Of a stretch of 64,000 nt of DNA, positions 1 through 8,609 are shown one piece after another (the stretch's first letter is position 1; each line of letters starts with the position of its first letter). Below the pieces are notes generated by a model. It was not told the origin of the DNA. It did no database searches and worked only from the letters and a program-made list of their open reading frames with translations. This DNA is from Salmonella enterica subsp. arizonae. GTDB lineage: Bacteria; Pseudomonadota; Gammaproteobacteria; Enterobacterales; Enterobacteriaceae. Both the position numbers and the translations under genes were made by a program. Location of the stretch: contig NZ_VXJW01000005.1 in assembly GCF_008692845.1 (NCBI RefSeq), positions 124,001-188,000 on the forward strand, given 5' to 3'.

Positions 1-1
1 C

Positions 2-1357
2 CTTGCCTCGCAGATGGTTGGGCAATATACGGTAATGACAAATGTATTACCGCCTACAGATTCGGCCAGCGTGAGTCTCGGTTTCCCCATTATTAGCGTA
101 TCCTATCCTGCGCAGCAGGCCTCGCTGGTTGATGAGGGACTTTATTTTTCCACCTATTTTGATCGTTATAATCTGGCTTTTGATCATAACGGTATCGTCC
201 GGTGGTATGTAAGCCAGGATATTCCCTCTTATAATTTTGTCAGGATGGATAATGGTCATTTCCTGGCCACATCACAGGGAATAAATCATTGTCTGAATAT
301 GTATGAATTTGACATTATGGGACGAGTTTATACGGTTTATCTTCTTGATAATGAATTCCATCACTCCATTCTCCCCCTTGAAAACAATCTGGCGATTGCG
401 CCTTCTGAGTACAGTAATGGGCGACCAGATGGTTACTCGACTGGAAAAGATGGCGTTTCTATTATTAATTTATCTACCGGACTTGAAGTCGCTTATTACG
501 ATATGCTGCATGTAATGGATTATTCCAGATCGCCACGTCCTTCCGGAAGCGCGCCAGGTCAGGATGTATCAATGGATGACTGGCTGCATATCAATCAAAG
601 CTATATTAATGAACCCAATAATTTGCTGGTCTGTTCCGGTCGGCATCAGAGTGCGATTTTTGGCGTGAATGTGGATACTGGCGATCTACGTTTTATTATG
701 GCGAATCATGAGGATTGGTCTGACGAATTCAAGCAATACTTGTTAACCCCTGTCGATGATAATGGCGTCCCGCTGTATGATCTTACCTCGTTGGGAGGAA
801 TTGACGCGGCAGATAAGGATTTCTGGACCTGGGGGCAACATAACATTGTTGAAATCCCAAATGATGAGCCCGGTATTCTGGCGTTTTTGGTCTTTGATAA
901 TGGTAATTACCGTTCTCGCGAAGATGCGAGAAGCCTGTTGCCGCTCGATAACTTTAGTCGGGTGGTTCAGTTTAAAATAAACCTTAACACGATGACCGTA
1001 ACGCGTTCCTATGAATATGGAAAAACGGAAGTCGGGAACCGGGGCTATAGCAGTTTTGTGAGTGCCAAGCATTTATTGAGTAATGGCAATCTGGTTATTC
1101 ACTTCGGCGCGACGACGGTTGATGAATTTGGGCATACCATTACCGCGCAACCGGGCTTCAGCGATCTTGTCGATCCGGATGAAGGGCAACAGGCATTAGG
1201 CAGGCTCGTGTTACAAGAAATCAATAAAGAGACGAAAGAGGTTTTGTTCGAGGCGACGGTGACGTCGGGCTATTTCAAGAACGAAGAGATGAATGGCGCG
1301 AATTATCGTTATGATATTTCTGCATTTCGGGTATATAAAATGCCGTTGTTTGAATAA
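2..1357 (+). CDS. Aryl-sulfate sulfotransferase, copy 1 (5' end outside window)
   Basis: AssT-family (Arylsulfotrans) enzyme that moves a sulfate group from one phenolic sulfate ester to another phenol without PAPS. The reading frame is open to the left edge, and alignment with the complete copy at 8610-10325 shows that about 130 N-terminal codons lie outside the window, so the first ATG at 14 is internal. The two copies look roughly 60% identical by eye. Family histidine/arginine landmarks are retained: FHHSI, DWLHINQSY, CSGRHQSA and FWTWGQHN, the last holding the histidine expected to carry the sulfate transiently. It ends in RVYKMPLFE and faces the nucleotidase gene convergently. Family call is firm; whether the start carries an export signal cannot be seen. 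Confidence 0.88.
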   Translation, partial: LASQMVGQYTVMTNVLPPTDSASVSLGFPIISVSYPAQQASLVDEGLYFSTYFDRYNLAFDHNGIVRWYVSQDIPSYNFVRMDNGHFLATSQGINHCLNMYEFDIMGRVYTVYLLDNEFHHSILPLENNLAIAPSEYSNGRPDGYSTGKDGVSIINLSTGLEVAYYDMLHVMDYSRSPRPSGSAPGQDVSMDDWLHINQSYINEPNNLLVCSGRHQSAIFGVNVDTGDLRFIMANHEDWSDEFKQYLLTPVDDNGVPLYDLTSLGGIDAADKDFWTWGQHNIVEIPNDEPGILAFLVFDNGNYRSREDARSLLPLDNFSRVVQFKINLNTMTVTRSYEYGKTEVGNRGYSSFVSAKHLLSNGNLVIHFGATTVDEFGHTITAQPGFSDLVDPDEGQQALGRLVLQEINKETKEVLFEATVTSGYFKNEEMNGANYRYDISAFRVYKMPLFE

Positions 1358-1402
1358 CAAAACATGTTAAGCGGCCGATAATCGACCGCATAACATTATG
1401 GT

Positions 1403-2965
1403 TTATTTACTAATATCATCCACGCGCATGGTGTGGTCAGGCTGAATGTTGCTGACCTGCTTCATATAGTTAACCAGCGCCGGGGCTGTTTGTATCCCTA
1501 TATATTTGATGTTTTTACCTTTAGTGAAGGTAAATCCGCCACCGCCTTTACCGATAAAGGAATCCAGCGCTACGGTATAGAGTTTATTGTCTTCTACCGG
1601 TTTGCCTTTGATATCAAATGCGACAATACGCTGACCCAACGGTTTGGTGCTGTCATATTTAAACTGTACGGTTTTCGATACGTGCAGCATACCATTTTTC
1701 AGATCGGCGGCGTGTGACATGATCGATTTCAGATCTTTGCCGCTGATTTCCATGCTCATGACATCGTTGGTGAACGGGTACATACTCAGCACATCGCCAT
1801 AGGTGATGTTACCTTTAGGCAGTTCGGTACGGATACCGCCAGCGTTATAGAAGGACGCGTCGGCGCCAGGAACGGTAGCCATCAGCGCGTCGGTGATTAA
1901 GTTGCCGGTTGGCGCGGATTCGCCATAAGAACGGGTCAGCACTTCCGGAGAGTGAGCGACCACCTCATCGGTAATTTTCTTAACCTTGTTGTCCCATTCG
2001 TCAATTTTGGCCTGCGTTACGGGATCTGGCTTATAAGTATCCGCATACATGGTGATCAACTTACCATTGTAGCTATCCACTTTTTTGGTTGCCGGGTTCC
2101 AGTCAAGCACCAGTTTACCCAATTCGATGGTGTACGCATCTGTGGAAACGACAAGGGTATCGCCCACTTTAATCGGTTCTGGCGTACCCTTATGCGCATG
2201 TCCGGTAATCAGGACGTTAAGACCATAACCCTCAAGCGCTTTCGCCATATCAACGTCGGTTTTCAGCGCACGCGCGACATCTGCCTCACCCGCGCTGGAC
2301 TGCATCCCCGGCACGCCTTCATGGGCGAGCAGCACGGTCAGGTCAACTTTCCCTTTTAGCTCTTCCAACTGTTTTTTCACATAAGGAATAGGATCGCGGC
2401 AATCAACGCCTTCACGCACGCCTGCGGCAATCGCTTCATAGAATGCGGACACGCCGTGCATACCGATGACGCCAATCTTAAATCCATCTTTTTCCACGAT
2501 GGTATATGGATCTTTAATTAACGGCGTATCTGTGCCGCTGTAGAAAACATTATTCAGTAGTACCGGGAATTTCAACTTGCTGAGTTGTTTAACCAGATTC
2601 TCATGCCCGTGGTCAAACTCATGATTACCGACAGAAACGGCGTCATAAGGCATGGTGTTTAAAATATCAATAATGGCCTCGCCTTTGGTCAGCGTACTGA
2701 TAAAAGGCCCGGTGAAATAGTCGCCGGCATCGAAGAAAAAGACATCTTTTTCTTTCGCTTTCGCATCTTTTACGATTTTGGATATTGGCGCAAATCCCCC
2801 TACTGGACGCGTTTTTGATACATAGGGAATAATTTCTGGACTTACATGGGCGTGTAAGTCGTTTGTATAATAAATAGTGATGTCACGCGCATCGGCTGAA
2901 AAAGAAATGGCTGAAGACAAACCAATACACAGAGACAGTAGGGATATCGAAAACTTTTTGTTCAT
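1403..2965 (-). CDS. Secreted bifunctional metallophosphatase / 5'-nucleotidase
   Basis: Periplasmic UshA-type enzyme, 520 residues, expected to hydrolyse nucleotides to nucleosides and phosphate. I chose the ATG at 2965 (MNKKFSISL) rather than the in-frame ATG at 2974 because a GGATGG-like ribosome site sits 5 bases upstream of it. A Sec signal peptide ends at about residue 26 (FSADA before RDITIYY). The N-terminal calcineurin-like domain shows the metal ligands YTNDLHAH, DAGDYF, GNHEFDHG, AHEG and GHAHKG. The C-terminal 5'-nucleotidase domain has NLITDAL, NAGGIRTELP and GKGGGGF. It lies 107 bases downstream of the Tsx-like channel gene on the same strand, so the two probably form an operon in which released nucleosides and nucleotide entry are coupled. 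Exact substrate is inferred. Confidence 0.9.
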   Translation of the reverse strand: MNKKFSISLLSLCIGLSSAISFSADARDITIYYTNDLHAHVSPEIIPYVSKTRPVGGFAPISKIVKDAKAKEKDVFFFDAGDYFTGPFISTLTKGEAIIDILNTMPYDAVSVGNHEFDHGHENLVKQLSKLKFPVLLNNVFYSGTDTPLIKDPYTIVEKDGFKIGVIGMHGVSAFYEAIAAGVREGVDCRDPIPYVKKQLEELKGKVDLTVLLAHEGVPGMQSSAGEADVARALKTDVDMAKALEGYGLNVLITGHAHKGTPEPIKVGDTLVVSTDAYTIELGKLVLDWNPATKKVDSYNGKLITMYADTYKPDPVTQAKIDEWDNKVKKITDEVVAHSPEVLTRSYGESAPTGNLITDALMATVPGADASFYNAGGIRTELPKGNITYGDVLSMYPFTNDVMSMEISGKDLKSIMSHAADLKNGMLHVSKTVQFKYDSTKPLGQRIVAFDIKGKPVEDNKLYTVALDSFIGKGGGGFTFTKGKNIKYIGIQTAPALVNYMKQVSNIQPDHTMRVDDISK

Positions 2966-3072
2966 ATAAACCATCCATTTACGCTACATTAAAGAAAAAC
3001 AACGCTTGTAGTCGTGTCATTAACGTCTACAAACTGGGGAAATTAAGTAATATTCATCAAGTTTATTAATTA

Positions 3073-3834
3073 TTAAAACTCGAAGCCGATCAGATAATTC
3101 ATACGGTCACCGTAGCCGTCATACCCTAATTTATTATTGAAGTAACGGTAAGAAACGGAGGCGGTCCATCGCGGCATAAATTTCCATGTAAACGTTACCG
3201 CGCCGTTCAGGCCAGTTGTCCCGCCCTGCTGTTCGGCGTAGGCATCGTTACGATCCATTTCAACTTCGTTCCAGTTCGCAATGACGAACTTTTCATTAAA
3301 CATATCGAAGTTATATGCTGCCACCCAGCCGAGGACATAACCGTTAAAGCCGGTCGCCTGTCCATACTTCTTAGAAGTGTAATCGTTTGATAAGTTATGG
3401 ACTGCGATATACGGCTTAATAAAGCCTGACGGGCTGGTTAAACCCAGATAACCTACGCCATACATCATATTGAGCTCATCGCCGAATTTATTCTCCATCG
3501 ACATATAGAGCTTCATCATCACCGTAAAGTCAGAACCTTCAATTGGGCGATAATGTCCCAGAAATTGGGTAACATGGTTACGGCCTTCAACGGGATGGTT
3601 GAGCACGTTCATTTCATAAAATGATGCAAACTCGCCCCTGTCAAAAACGGCGCCAAAATCTGCAACGGCTTTCCATACTTCCCCGCGATCGACATTGACA
3701 AAACCTTTATTCCAGTCGCCGTATCCGAAGCTAAGTTTACCGTATACGCGTTTCAATTCCGCTGCCTGACCATTAAAACAAGAGAAAAGAACGCATGCGG
3801 CAAGTAGGCTATTAATATATTTCTTATTTTTCAT
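3073..3834 (-). CDS. Tsx-like nucleoside-specific outer-membrane channel
   Basis: 253-residue outer-membrane beta-barrel of the nucleoside-specific channel (Tsx/OmpK) family. The start at 3834 (MKNKKYINS) has a GGAG 7 bases upstream; the ATG 12 bases earlier has none. A signal peptide ends near FNGQAAE (about residue 26). Family landmarks are the early LSFGYGDWNKGF segment, alternating aromatic strands throughout, and a terminal phenylalanine (NYLIGFEF) typical of BAM substrates. It is first gene of a leftward pair with the 5'-nucleotidase. It is divergent from the arylsulfatase across a 593 base gap. True Tsx lies elsewhere in enterobacteria; this is a paralogue whose solute is inferred from the partner gene. 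Confidence 0.85.
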   Translation of the reverse strand: MKNKKYINSLLAACVLFSCFNGQAAELKRVYGKLSFGYGDWNKGFVNVDRGEVWKAVADFGAVFDRGEFASFYEMNVLNHPVEGRNHVTQFLGHYRPIEGSDFTVMMKLYMSMENKFGDELNMMYGVGYLGLTSPSGFIKPYIAVHNLSNDYTSKKYGQATGFNGYVLGWVAAYNFDMFNEKFVIANWNEVEMDRNDAYAEQQGGTTGLNGAVTFTWKFMPRWTASVSYRYFNNKLGYDGYGDRMNYLIGFEF

Positions 3835-4427
3835 GCTCAACTCCATGAGGTAAAAACACAGTAAATTGTTGTGTAAAAACGCGGAGTTTAGGGGGGGACG
3901 TTTTATTCGTAGGTGATAGATGTCTCAAAAATATCAGCGATATATATTCATTAAATAATGGTGTCAGATAATGTTGTTTATTATGTTTTAACAATTTGAT
4001 TTGAGGTTAATGCCGCTGTTGTAAAAGTCACACTGGATAACGGGAATTTAATGAAACTTCGAATTGGAATATTTTTTTCGCAAAAACGACTTGTTGTCAG
4101 TAAATGAGGGGGTTATCGTTGAAAAAGCAACATATATTGACATTGCAAAGTGATATCTGGCATATGAACAGTATTTGAGATCTGTATCACTCGCTCGCGG
4201 TCCCTTTTTTTATAGACTGCTTCAGGTGTGTTTTTTTTAGCGCAAAATATATTTATGGCGTTAATATTATAGTATGTGTGAATATTTTCTGCAATAAAGC
4301 GATGTTAATGGAAGAAATATAAGATAAATAGAATGTAATAGTGCAATTAATTTAGGCTGTATTCCGCAGCCTGGTCTATCGGCAAATATATCGTAATCAG
4401 ACCGTGCGATAACTCAAAGGAGTTGAA
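3835..4427. other. Divergent intergenic region (Tsx-like gene / arylsulfatase)
   Basis: AT-rich 593 base gap that must hold the promoters of both the leftward channel-nucleotidase pair and the rightward sulfatase genes. No ORF is convincing. There is a GGGGGGG tract near 3890. I see several half-matches to a CRP site (for example around 4276) but no full palindrome I would defend. Confidence 0.5.
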
Positions 4428-5921
4428 ATGAAAAGAACAGTCGTTGCCAGTATGATAGGGTTGGTGCTATGCGCTGGAAGTGTATTATCAACCGCCCAAG
4501 CGGCAACTGCAAAGCGCCCGAACTTAGTTATTATTCTGGCGGATGATTTAGGGTATGGCGATCTCGCAACCTATGGGCACCGTATCGTTAAAACACCAAA
4601 CATAGATAAACTGGCGCAGGAGGGGGTGAAATTTACCGACTATTATGCGCCAGCGCCTCTGTGTTCTCCTTCCCGCGCGGGCCTGTTAACCGGCCGTATG
4701 CCGTTCCGCACCGGTATCCGCTCCTGGATACCGGAAGGCAAAGATGTTGCGCTGGGGCGTAATGAACTGACTATCGCCAACCTACTAAAACAGCAGGGTT
4801 ACGACACGGCGATGATGGGGAAATTGCACCTGAATGCGGGTGGCGATCGCACCGATCAGCCGCAGGCGAAAGACATGGGTTTTGACTATACATTGGTTAA
4901 CCCGGCAGGGTTTGTCAGCGACGCTACGCTGGACAACGCCAAGGAGCGCCCGCGCTATGGCATGGTGCATCCTACGGGGTGGATTCGTAATGGCCAACAT
5001 ATTGGCCGCGCAGATAAGATGAGCGGCGAGTTTGTAAGCTCTGAAGTGGTGAACTGGCTGGATAACAAAAAAGACGATAATCCGTTCTTCTTATATGTCG
5101 CCTTTACCGAAGTCCATAGTCCGCTGGCATCGCCGAAAAAATACCTTGACATGTATTCGCAGTATATGACCGACTACCAGAAGCAGCATCCGGATCTGTT
5201 CTACGGCGATTGGGCGGATAAACCGTGGCGCGGCACCGGCGAATACTACGCCAATATCAGTTACATGGATGAACAGGTTGGTAAAGTGCTGGATAAAATC
5301 AAGGCGATGGGCGAGGAAGATAATACCATCATCATCTTTACCAGCGATAACGGCCCTGTCACGCGTGAAGCGCGTAAGGTCTACGAGCTGAACCTGGCCG
5401 GGGAAACAGACGGTCTGCGCGGACGTAAAGATAATCTGTGGGAAGGCGGCATTCGCGTACCGGCAATCATCAAATACGGCAAGCATATTCCGCAGGGAAT
5501 GGTGACAGACACGCCGGTATATGGTCTTGACTGGCTACCGACGCTGGCCAATATGATGGACTTTAAACTCCCGACCGATCGTACCTACGACGGTCAGTCT
5601 TTAGTTCCGTTGCTGAAGGACAAGGCCTTAAAACGTCAGAAGCCGCTGATCTTCGGTATCGATATGCCGTTCCAGGACGATCCGACGGATGAGTGGGCGA
5701 TTCGCGACGGCGACTGGAAGATGATCATCGATCGCCAGAATAAACCCAAATACCTCTATAACCTGAAAATCGATCGTTTCGAAACGCTCAATCAGATGGG
5801 TAAGCAGCCACAAATTGAGAAACAGCTTTACGGTAAGTTCCTGAAGTATAAAAAAGATATTGATAACGATTCGCTGATGAAAGCTCGTGGCGATAAGCCG
5901 ACGCCTGTCACCTGGGGCTGA
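4428..5921 (+). CDS. Periplasmic arylsulfatase (Cys-type)
   Basis: 497-residue sulfatase of the alkaline-phosphatase superfamily that hydrolyses sulfate esters to sulfate and an alcohol or phenol. A strong AAAGGAG lies 6 bases before the ATG. A Sec signal peptide runs to about residue 26 (VLSTAQA). Sulfatase signature I is C79-S-P-S-R83 followed by AGLLTGR; Cys79 is the residue to be oxidised to formylglycine. Metal-site segments ILADDLGYGD and FTSDNGP and signature II GKLHL are present. Because the signature has Cys and the neighbouring downstream gene encodes a maturase, activation is probably O2-independent. It resembles AslA-type enzymes but is shorter than E. coli AslA as I recall it. 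Natural substrate unknown. Confidence 0.93.
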   Translation: MKRTVVASMIGLVLCAGSVLSTAQAATAKRPNLVIILADDLGYGDLATYGHRIVKTPNIDKLAQEGVKFTDYYAPAPLCSPSRAGLLTGRMPFRTGIRSWIPEGKDVALGRNELTIANLLKQQGYDTAMMGKLHLNAGGDRTDQPQAKDMGFDYTLVNPAGFVSDATLDNAKERPRYGMVHPTGWIRNGQHIGRADKMSGEFVSSEVVNWLDNKKDDNPFFLYVAFTEVHSPLASPKKYLDMYSQYMTDYQKQHPDLFYGDWADKPWRGTGEYYANISYMDEQVGKVLDKIKAMGEEDNTIIIFTSDNGPVTREARKVYELNLAGETDGLRGRKDNLWEGGIRVPAIIKYGKHIPQGMVTDTPVYGLDWLPTLANMMDFKLPTDRTYDGQSLVPLLKDKALKRQKPLIFGIDMPFQDDPTDEWAIRDGDWKMIIDRQNKPKYLYNLKIDRFETLNQMGKQPQIEKQLYGKFLKYKKDIDNDSLMKARGDKPTPVTWG

Positions 5922-5966
5922 TGAAATAATTATAAAAAATTAAGTATGCCACTTAGGGCGATGCCC

Positions 5967-6003
5967 ACCTGATCCGGTCACTCTGTGCTGGATCAGGTTC
6001 TTT
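5967..6003 (+). terminator. Intercistronic hairpin between arylsulfatase and maturase
   Basis: A 9-base perfect stem (ACCTGATCC / GGATCAGGT) with a 14-base loop is followed by a T-rich run (TTCTTTTATTT). It sits between the sulfatase stop and the maturase start and could act as a partial terminator or 3'-end stabiliser lowering maturase expression relative to its substrate. Confidence 0.6.
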
Positions 6004-6023
6004 TATTTCAGGGAAAGGTAAAG

Positions 6024-7211
6024 ATGTCTGGGAAAAGTTGTCAGGTCATGGTTAAACCGACGGGATCGGTGTGTAACCTTGACTGTAAGTACTGTTTTTA
6101 TCTGGAAAAAGAAAAGCTCTATCCGGATCGAAAAAACCATTACAAAATGTCGGAAGAAACCCTCGAACTTTTTATCAGGCAGCAGATTGCCGCGCAGGAT
6201 ATTGATGAGGTTATTTTTGCGTGGCAGGGCGGGGAACCAACATTAATGGGCATCCCGTTTTATCGTAAAGCCATTGAATTTCAGCAACGCTATTGTGGCG
6301 GCAAAACCATCGTCAATACCTTCCAGACCAACGGTATTCTGATCAACGACGAATGGGCGGCTTTCTTTCGGGAGCATGATTTTCTGGTTGGTGTCTCTAT
6401 CGATGGCGATGCCGCGCTACATGATGAGTGGCGAATGACGCGTTCCGGAAAGCCAACACATGAAAAAGTAGAAAATGCGGTGCGTTGTCTGGCGCAGCAC
6501 GATGTAGAATTTAATACCCTCACAGTGGTTAACCGCACCAATATGCATCATCCTATCCAGGTGTATCGTTACCTGAAAAGTATTGGTAGTCGCTATATGC
6601 AGTTTATTCCTTTAGTTGAGCGCTGCGGGGAAAATGGGCTGGCGCAGCCGCAGGATAAACACATCGCAATGACGCCATGGTCGGTCGATAGTCTGCAATT
6701 TGGTCAGTTTCTGAATGTGGTATTCGATGTCTGGATTCGTGAGGATATCGGCGACATCGGCATCCAGTTATTCGAACAGACGCTGGCGGCCTGGTGTGGT
6801 CTGCCGCCGCAGGTTTGCGTTTTTGCCCCCACTTGCGGTAGCGCGTTTGCGATGGAAATGAACGGCGATGTTTATAACTGTGATCATTTTGTGTACCCGC
6901 AATTTAAACTGGGAAATATCCACCAGAAGACGTTGCGTCAAATGAATCACGGTGAACAAAATCTCCAGTTTGGCAGCGATAAACAGCGTTTAATGGCGCA
7001 GGAGTGCCATTTTTGTCAATGGAAATTCGCCTGCTATGGCGGCTGTCCGAAACATCGCTTTTTACCCTCTGTATCCGGCGCAATCAATCATAACTATCTG
7101 TGCGCAGGTTATCAGGCTTTTTTCTCTCATACCGCGACGGCGATGAATGCCATGCGAACCCTGTATGAAAAAGGCATCTCACCTGCAGAAATAAAATCAA
7201 TATTTGTTTGA
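6024..7211 (+). CDS. Anaerobic sulfatase-maturating enzyme (radical SAM/SPASM)
   Basis: 395-residue anSME-family protein (AslB/AtsB/ChuR type) that oxidises the active-site Cys or Ser of a sulfatase to formylglycine using S-adenosylmethionine and iron-sulfur clusters in the cytoplasm, before export. I start at ATG 6024 (MSGKSCQVM), preceded by GGAAAGG; the ATG at 5985 lies inside the upstream hairpin. The radical SAM triad is C17-x3-C21-x2-C24 (CNLDCKYC). The distal half carries the SPASM cysteines: APTCGS, YNCDHF, CHFC, FACYGGCPKHR and YLCAGY. Its natural partner is the sulfatase upstream; it may also serve the second Cys-type sulfatase at 30249-32138. Confidence 0.94.
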   Translation: MSGKSCQVMVKPTGSVCNLDCKYCFYLEKEKLYPDRKNHYKMSEETLELFIRQQIAAQDIDEVIFAWQGGEPTLMGIPFYRKAIEFQQRYCGGKTIVNTFQTNGILINDEWAAFFREHDFLVGVSIDGDAALHDEWRMTRSGKPTHEKVENAVRCLAQHDVEFNTLTVVNRTNMHHPIQVYRYLKSIGSRYMQFIPLVERCGENGLAQPQDKHIAMTPWSVDSLQFGQFLNVVFDVWIREDIGDIGIQLFEQTLAAWCGLPPQVCVFAPTCGSAFAMEMNGDVYNCDHFVYPQFKLGNIHQKTLRQMNHGEQNLQFGSDKQRLMAQECHFCQWKFACYGGCPKHRFLPSVSGAINHNYLCAGYQAFFSHTATAMNAMRTLYEKGISPAEIKSIFV

Positions 7212-7235
7212 AGGTAGTATTCGCAGGGAGTGAAT

Positions 7236-8483
7236 ATGTTTTCACACATTAATGTCGATGCTTGCAAAACGCCCGGCTGCAAAAATTTAGGGGTTCTGGA
7301 GAGTCCAGACTATCTACCGCAAGGGAAAAATGTTCTCTGTCGAGCGTGCGGCTTTTTGTTCCCCGTTATTTCCGCCAGATCGCTTAATCTTTTTCGCCAG
7401 TCGGCAAATCAGTCATGGAAAGGTCTGGTGAGGTCCTGTCCGCACTGCGGCGGGGCATCGCTGAAAAAATATGGTTTTTCCGCAAAAGGAGAGCGGCGTA
7501 TGTATTGCCGTCAGTGTAACAAGACATTCATCTCCTATACCGCTATCAGGAGCGACGCCAGACAAGAGAATCTTGCTACGTTGATCGGCGAAGGGGCGTC
7601 GTTAGTTGAAATACGCGCAGCACTGGCGGTAGACAGCACAGGTTTTAGCCGCGAATTACAAAAACTGTCTCGTCGCGTCAATCAGGCGGAACGTGATTTC
7701 GTGTTTCCCGCGTTTGATATCGCCATGAGCACACGCGCGTTTCGCGTGCAATTTAACGGCGGCGACAGCAGTTTATATGTGTTAGTGACGGCGGAAGAAG
7801 AGAGTGGTAAGGTCGTCGCGATCTCGACGAATTACTCTGCACAACCGGTGGAAGCGGATTATCAGTATCGTTCTGAGTACGAAGAACGGCTCCCGTCCGG
7901 CACGCTGGCGCATCTGGTGCAGCGAAAAGAGGCGCTGACCATGCGTCGCAATGTGTTATTTGACGTGGATTACGGCCCCGCCGTTTTATACAAAAATGAT
8001 CCGGGGATGTTAGTGAAACCCGTGTTACCTGCTTATCGACATTTTGAGTTGGTGCAGGCGTTGACGGATGAACGCTCTCTGAATGTTCAGCATTACCTCG
8101 ATCACGAATGTTTCATTCTGGGCGGTTGTATGATGGCGAATTTTAACTATCTTCGTCAGGGGCGCTGCCATATTTCGTTTGTGCGTGAAAGAGGCTTCAT
8201 GCCGCCCAAACGCGATCTTCCTCCGCGATTGTTTTTGAGTGGTGGAATTCGCAATAACGTCTGGCGCACGTTTTCCACACGGGATTATGCGATGGCAGTA
8301 TGTAATCTCACAGGAAATAAAAAGGTGAGCTTGCTACGTCATGCGACGTTAAATAGCGCGACGGCGTTTATTCGCTATGTCCATCACCATCCCTTCCTGC
8401 CGCATCTTAACCGAATGTCTCCAGGCAATGTTGTTGCCGTACTGGATTATCTAAAATTTGAATATAACGCTTACGTAAAATGA
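7236..8483 (+). CDS. IS1-like zinc-finger protein, putative regulator of the sulfatase genes
   Basis: 415 residues. ATG 7236 has GGGAG 5 bases upstream; a GTG at 7230 overlaps that site and is less likely. The N-terminus carries several cysteine pairs: C-x4-C (CKTPGC), CRAC, CPHC and YCRQC. The CPHCGG...KYG...YCRQCNKTF segment resembles the zinc-binding N-terminus of IS1 InsA-type transposases, and a helix-turn-helix-like stretch follows (about residues 115-150). The rest (residues about 165-415) has no catalytic motif I recognise, and there are no flanking inverted repeats, so I read it as a stable domesticated DNA-binding protein rather than an active element. Position between maturase and sulfotransferase suggests it controls them; that is inference. 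Confidence 0.6.
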   Translation: MFSHINVDACKTPGCKNLGVLESPDYLPQGKNVLCRACGFLFPVISARSLNLFRQSANQSWKGLVRSCPHCGGASLKKYGFSAKGERRMYCRQCNKTFISYTAIRSDARQENLATLIGEGASLVEIRAALAVDSTGFSRELQKLSRRVNQAERDFVFPAFDIAMSTRAFRVQFNGGDSSLYVLVTAEEESGKVVAISTNYSAQPVEADYQYRSEYEERLPSGTLAHLVQRKEALTMRRNVLFDVDYGPAVLYKNDPGMLVKPVLPAYRHFELVQALTDERSLNVQHYLDHECFILGGCMMANFNYLRQGRCHISFVRERGFMPPKRDLPPRLFLSGGIRNNVWRTFSTRDYAMAVCNLTGNKKVSLLRHATLNSATAFIRYVHHHPFLPHLNRMSPGNVVAVLDYLKFEYNAYVK

Positions 8484-8609
8484 ATTGCTAAAATAAAACG
8501 CGTAATGAGGTGTTTTTGCGGCATTTTATTTGGTCGAAATAAAAATCCAGAGTATTAATTTTCGTGGTCCCCATGAGGGCCGATGAAATTAATACACTGG
8601 AGATTTATC

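Noticed and set aside
1358-1402. Imperfect hairpin between copy 1 sulfotransferase and the nucleotidase as a terminator
   Set aside because: Stem is interrupted by a C-A mismatch and there is no convincing T-run on either strand.
7236-8483. Intact IS1-family insertion sequence
   Set aside because: No terminal inverted repeats or target duplications, no InsB-type frame with catalytic residues, and the ORF is a single 415-codon gene in line with its neighbours.
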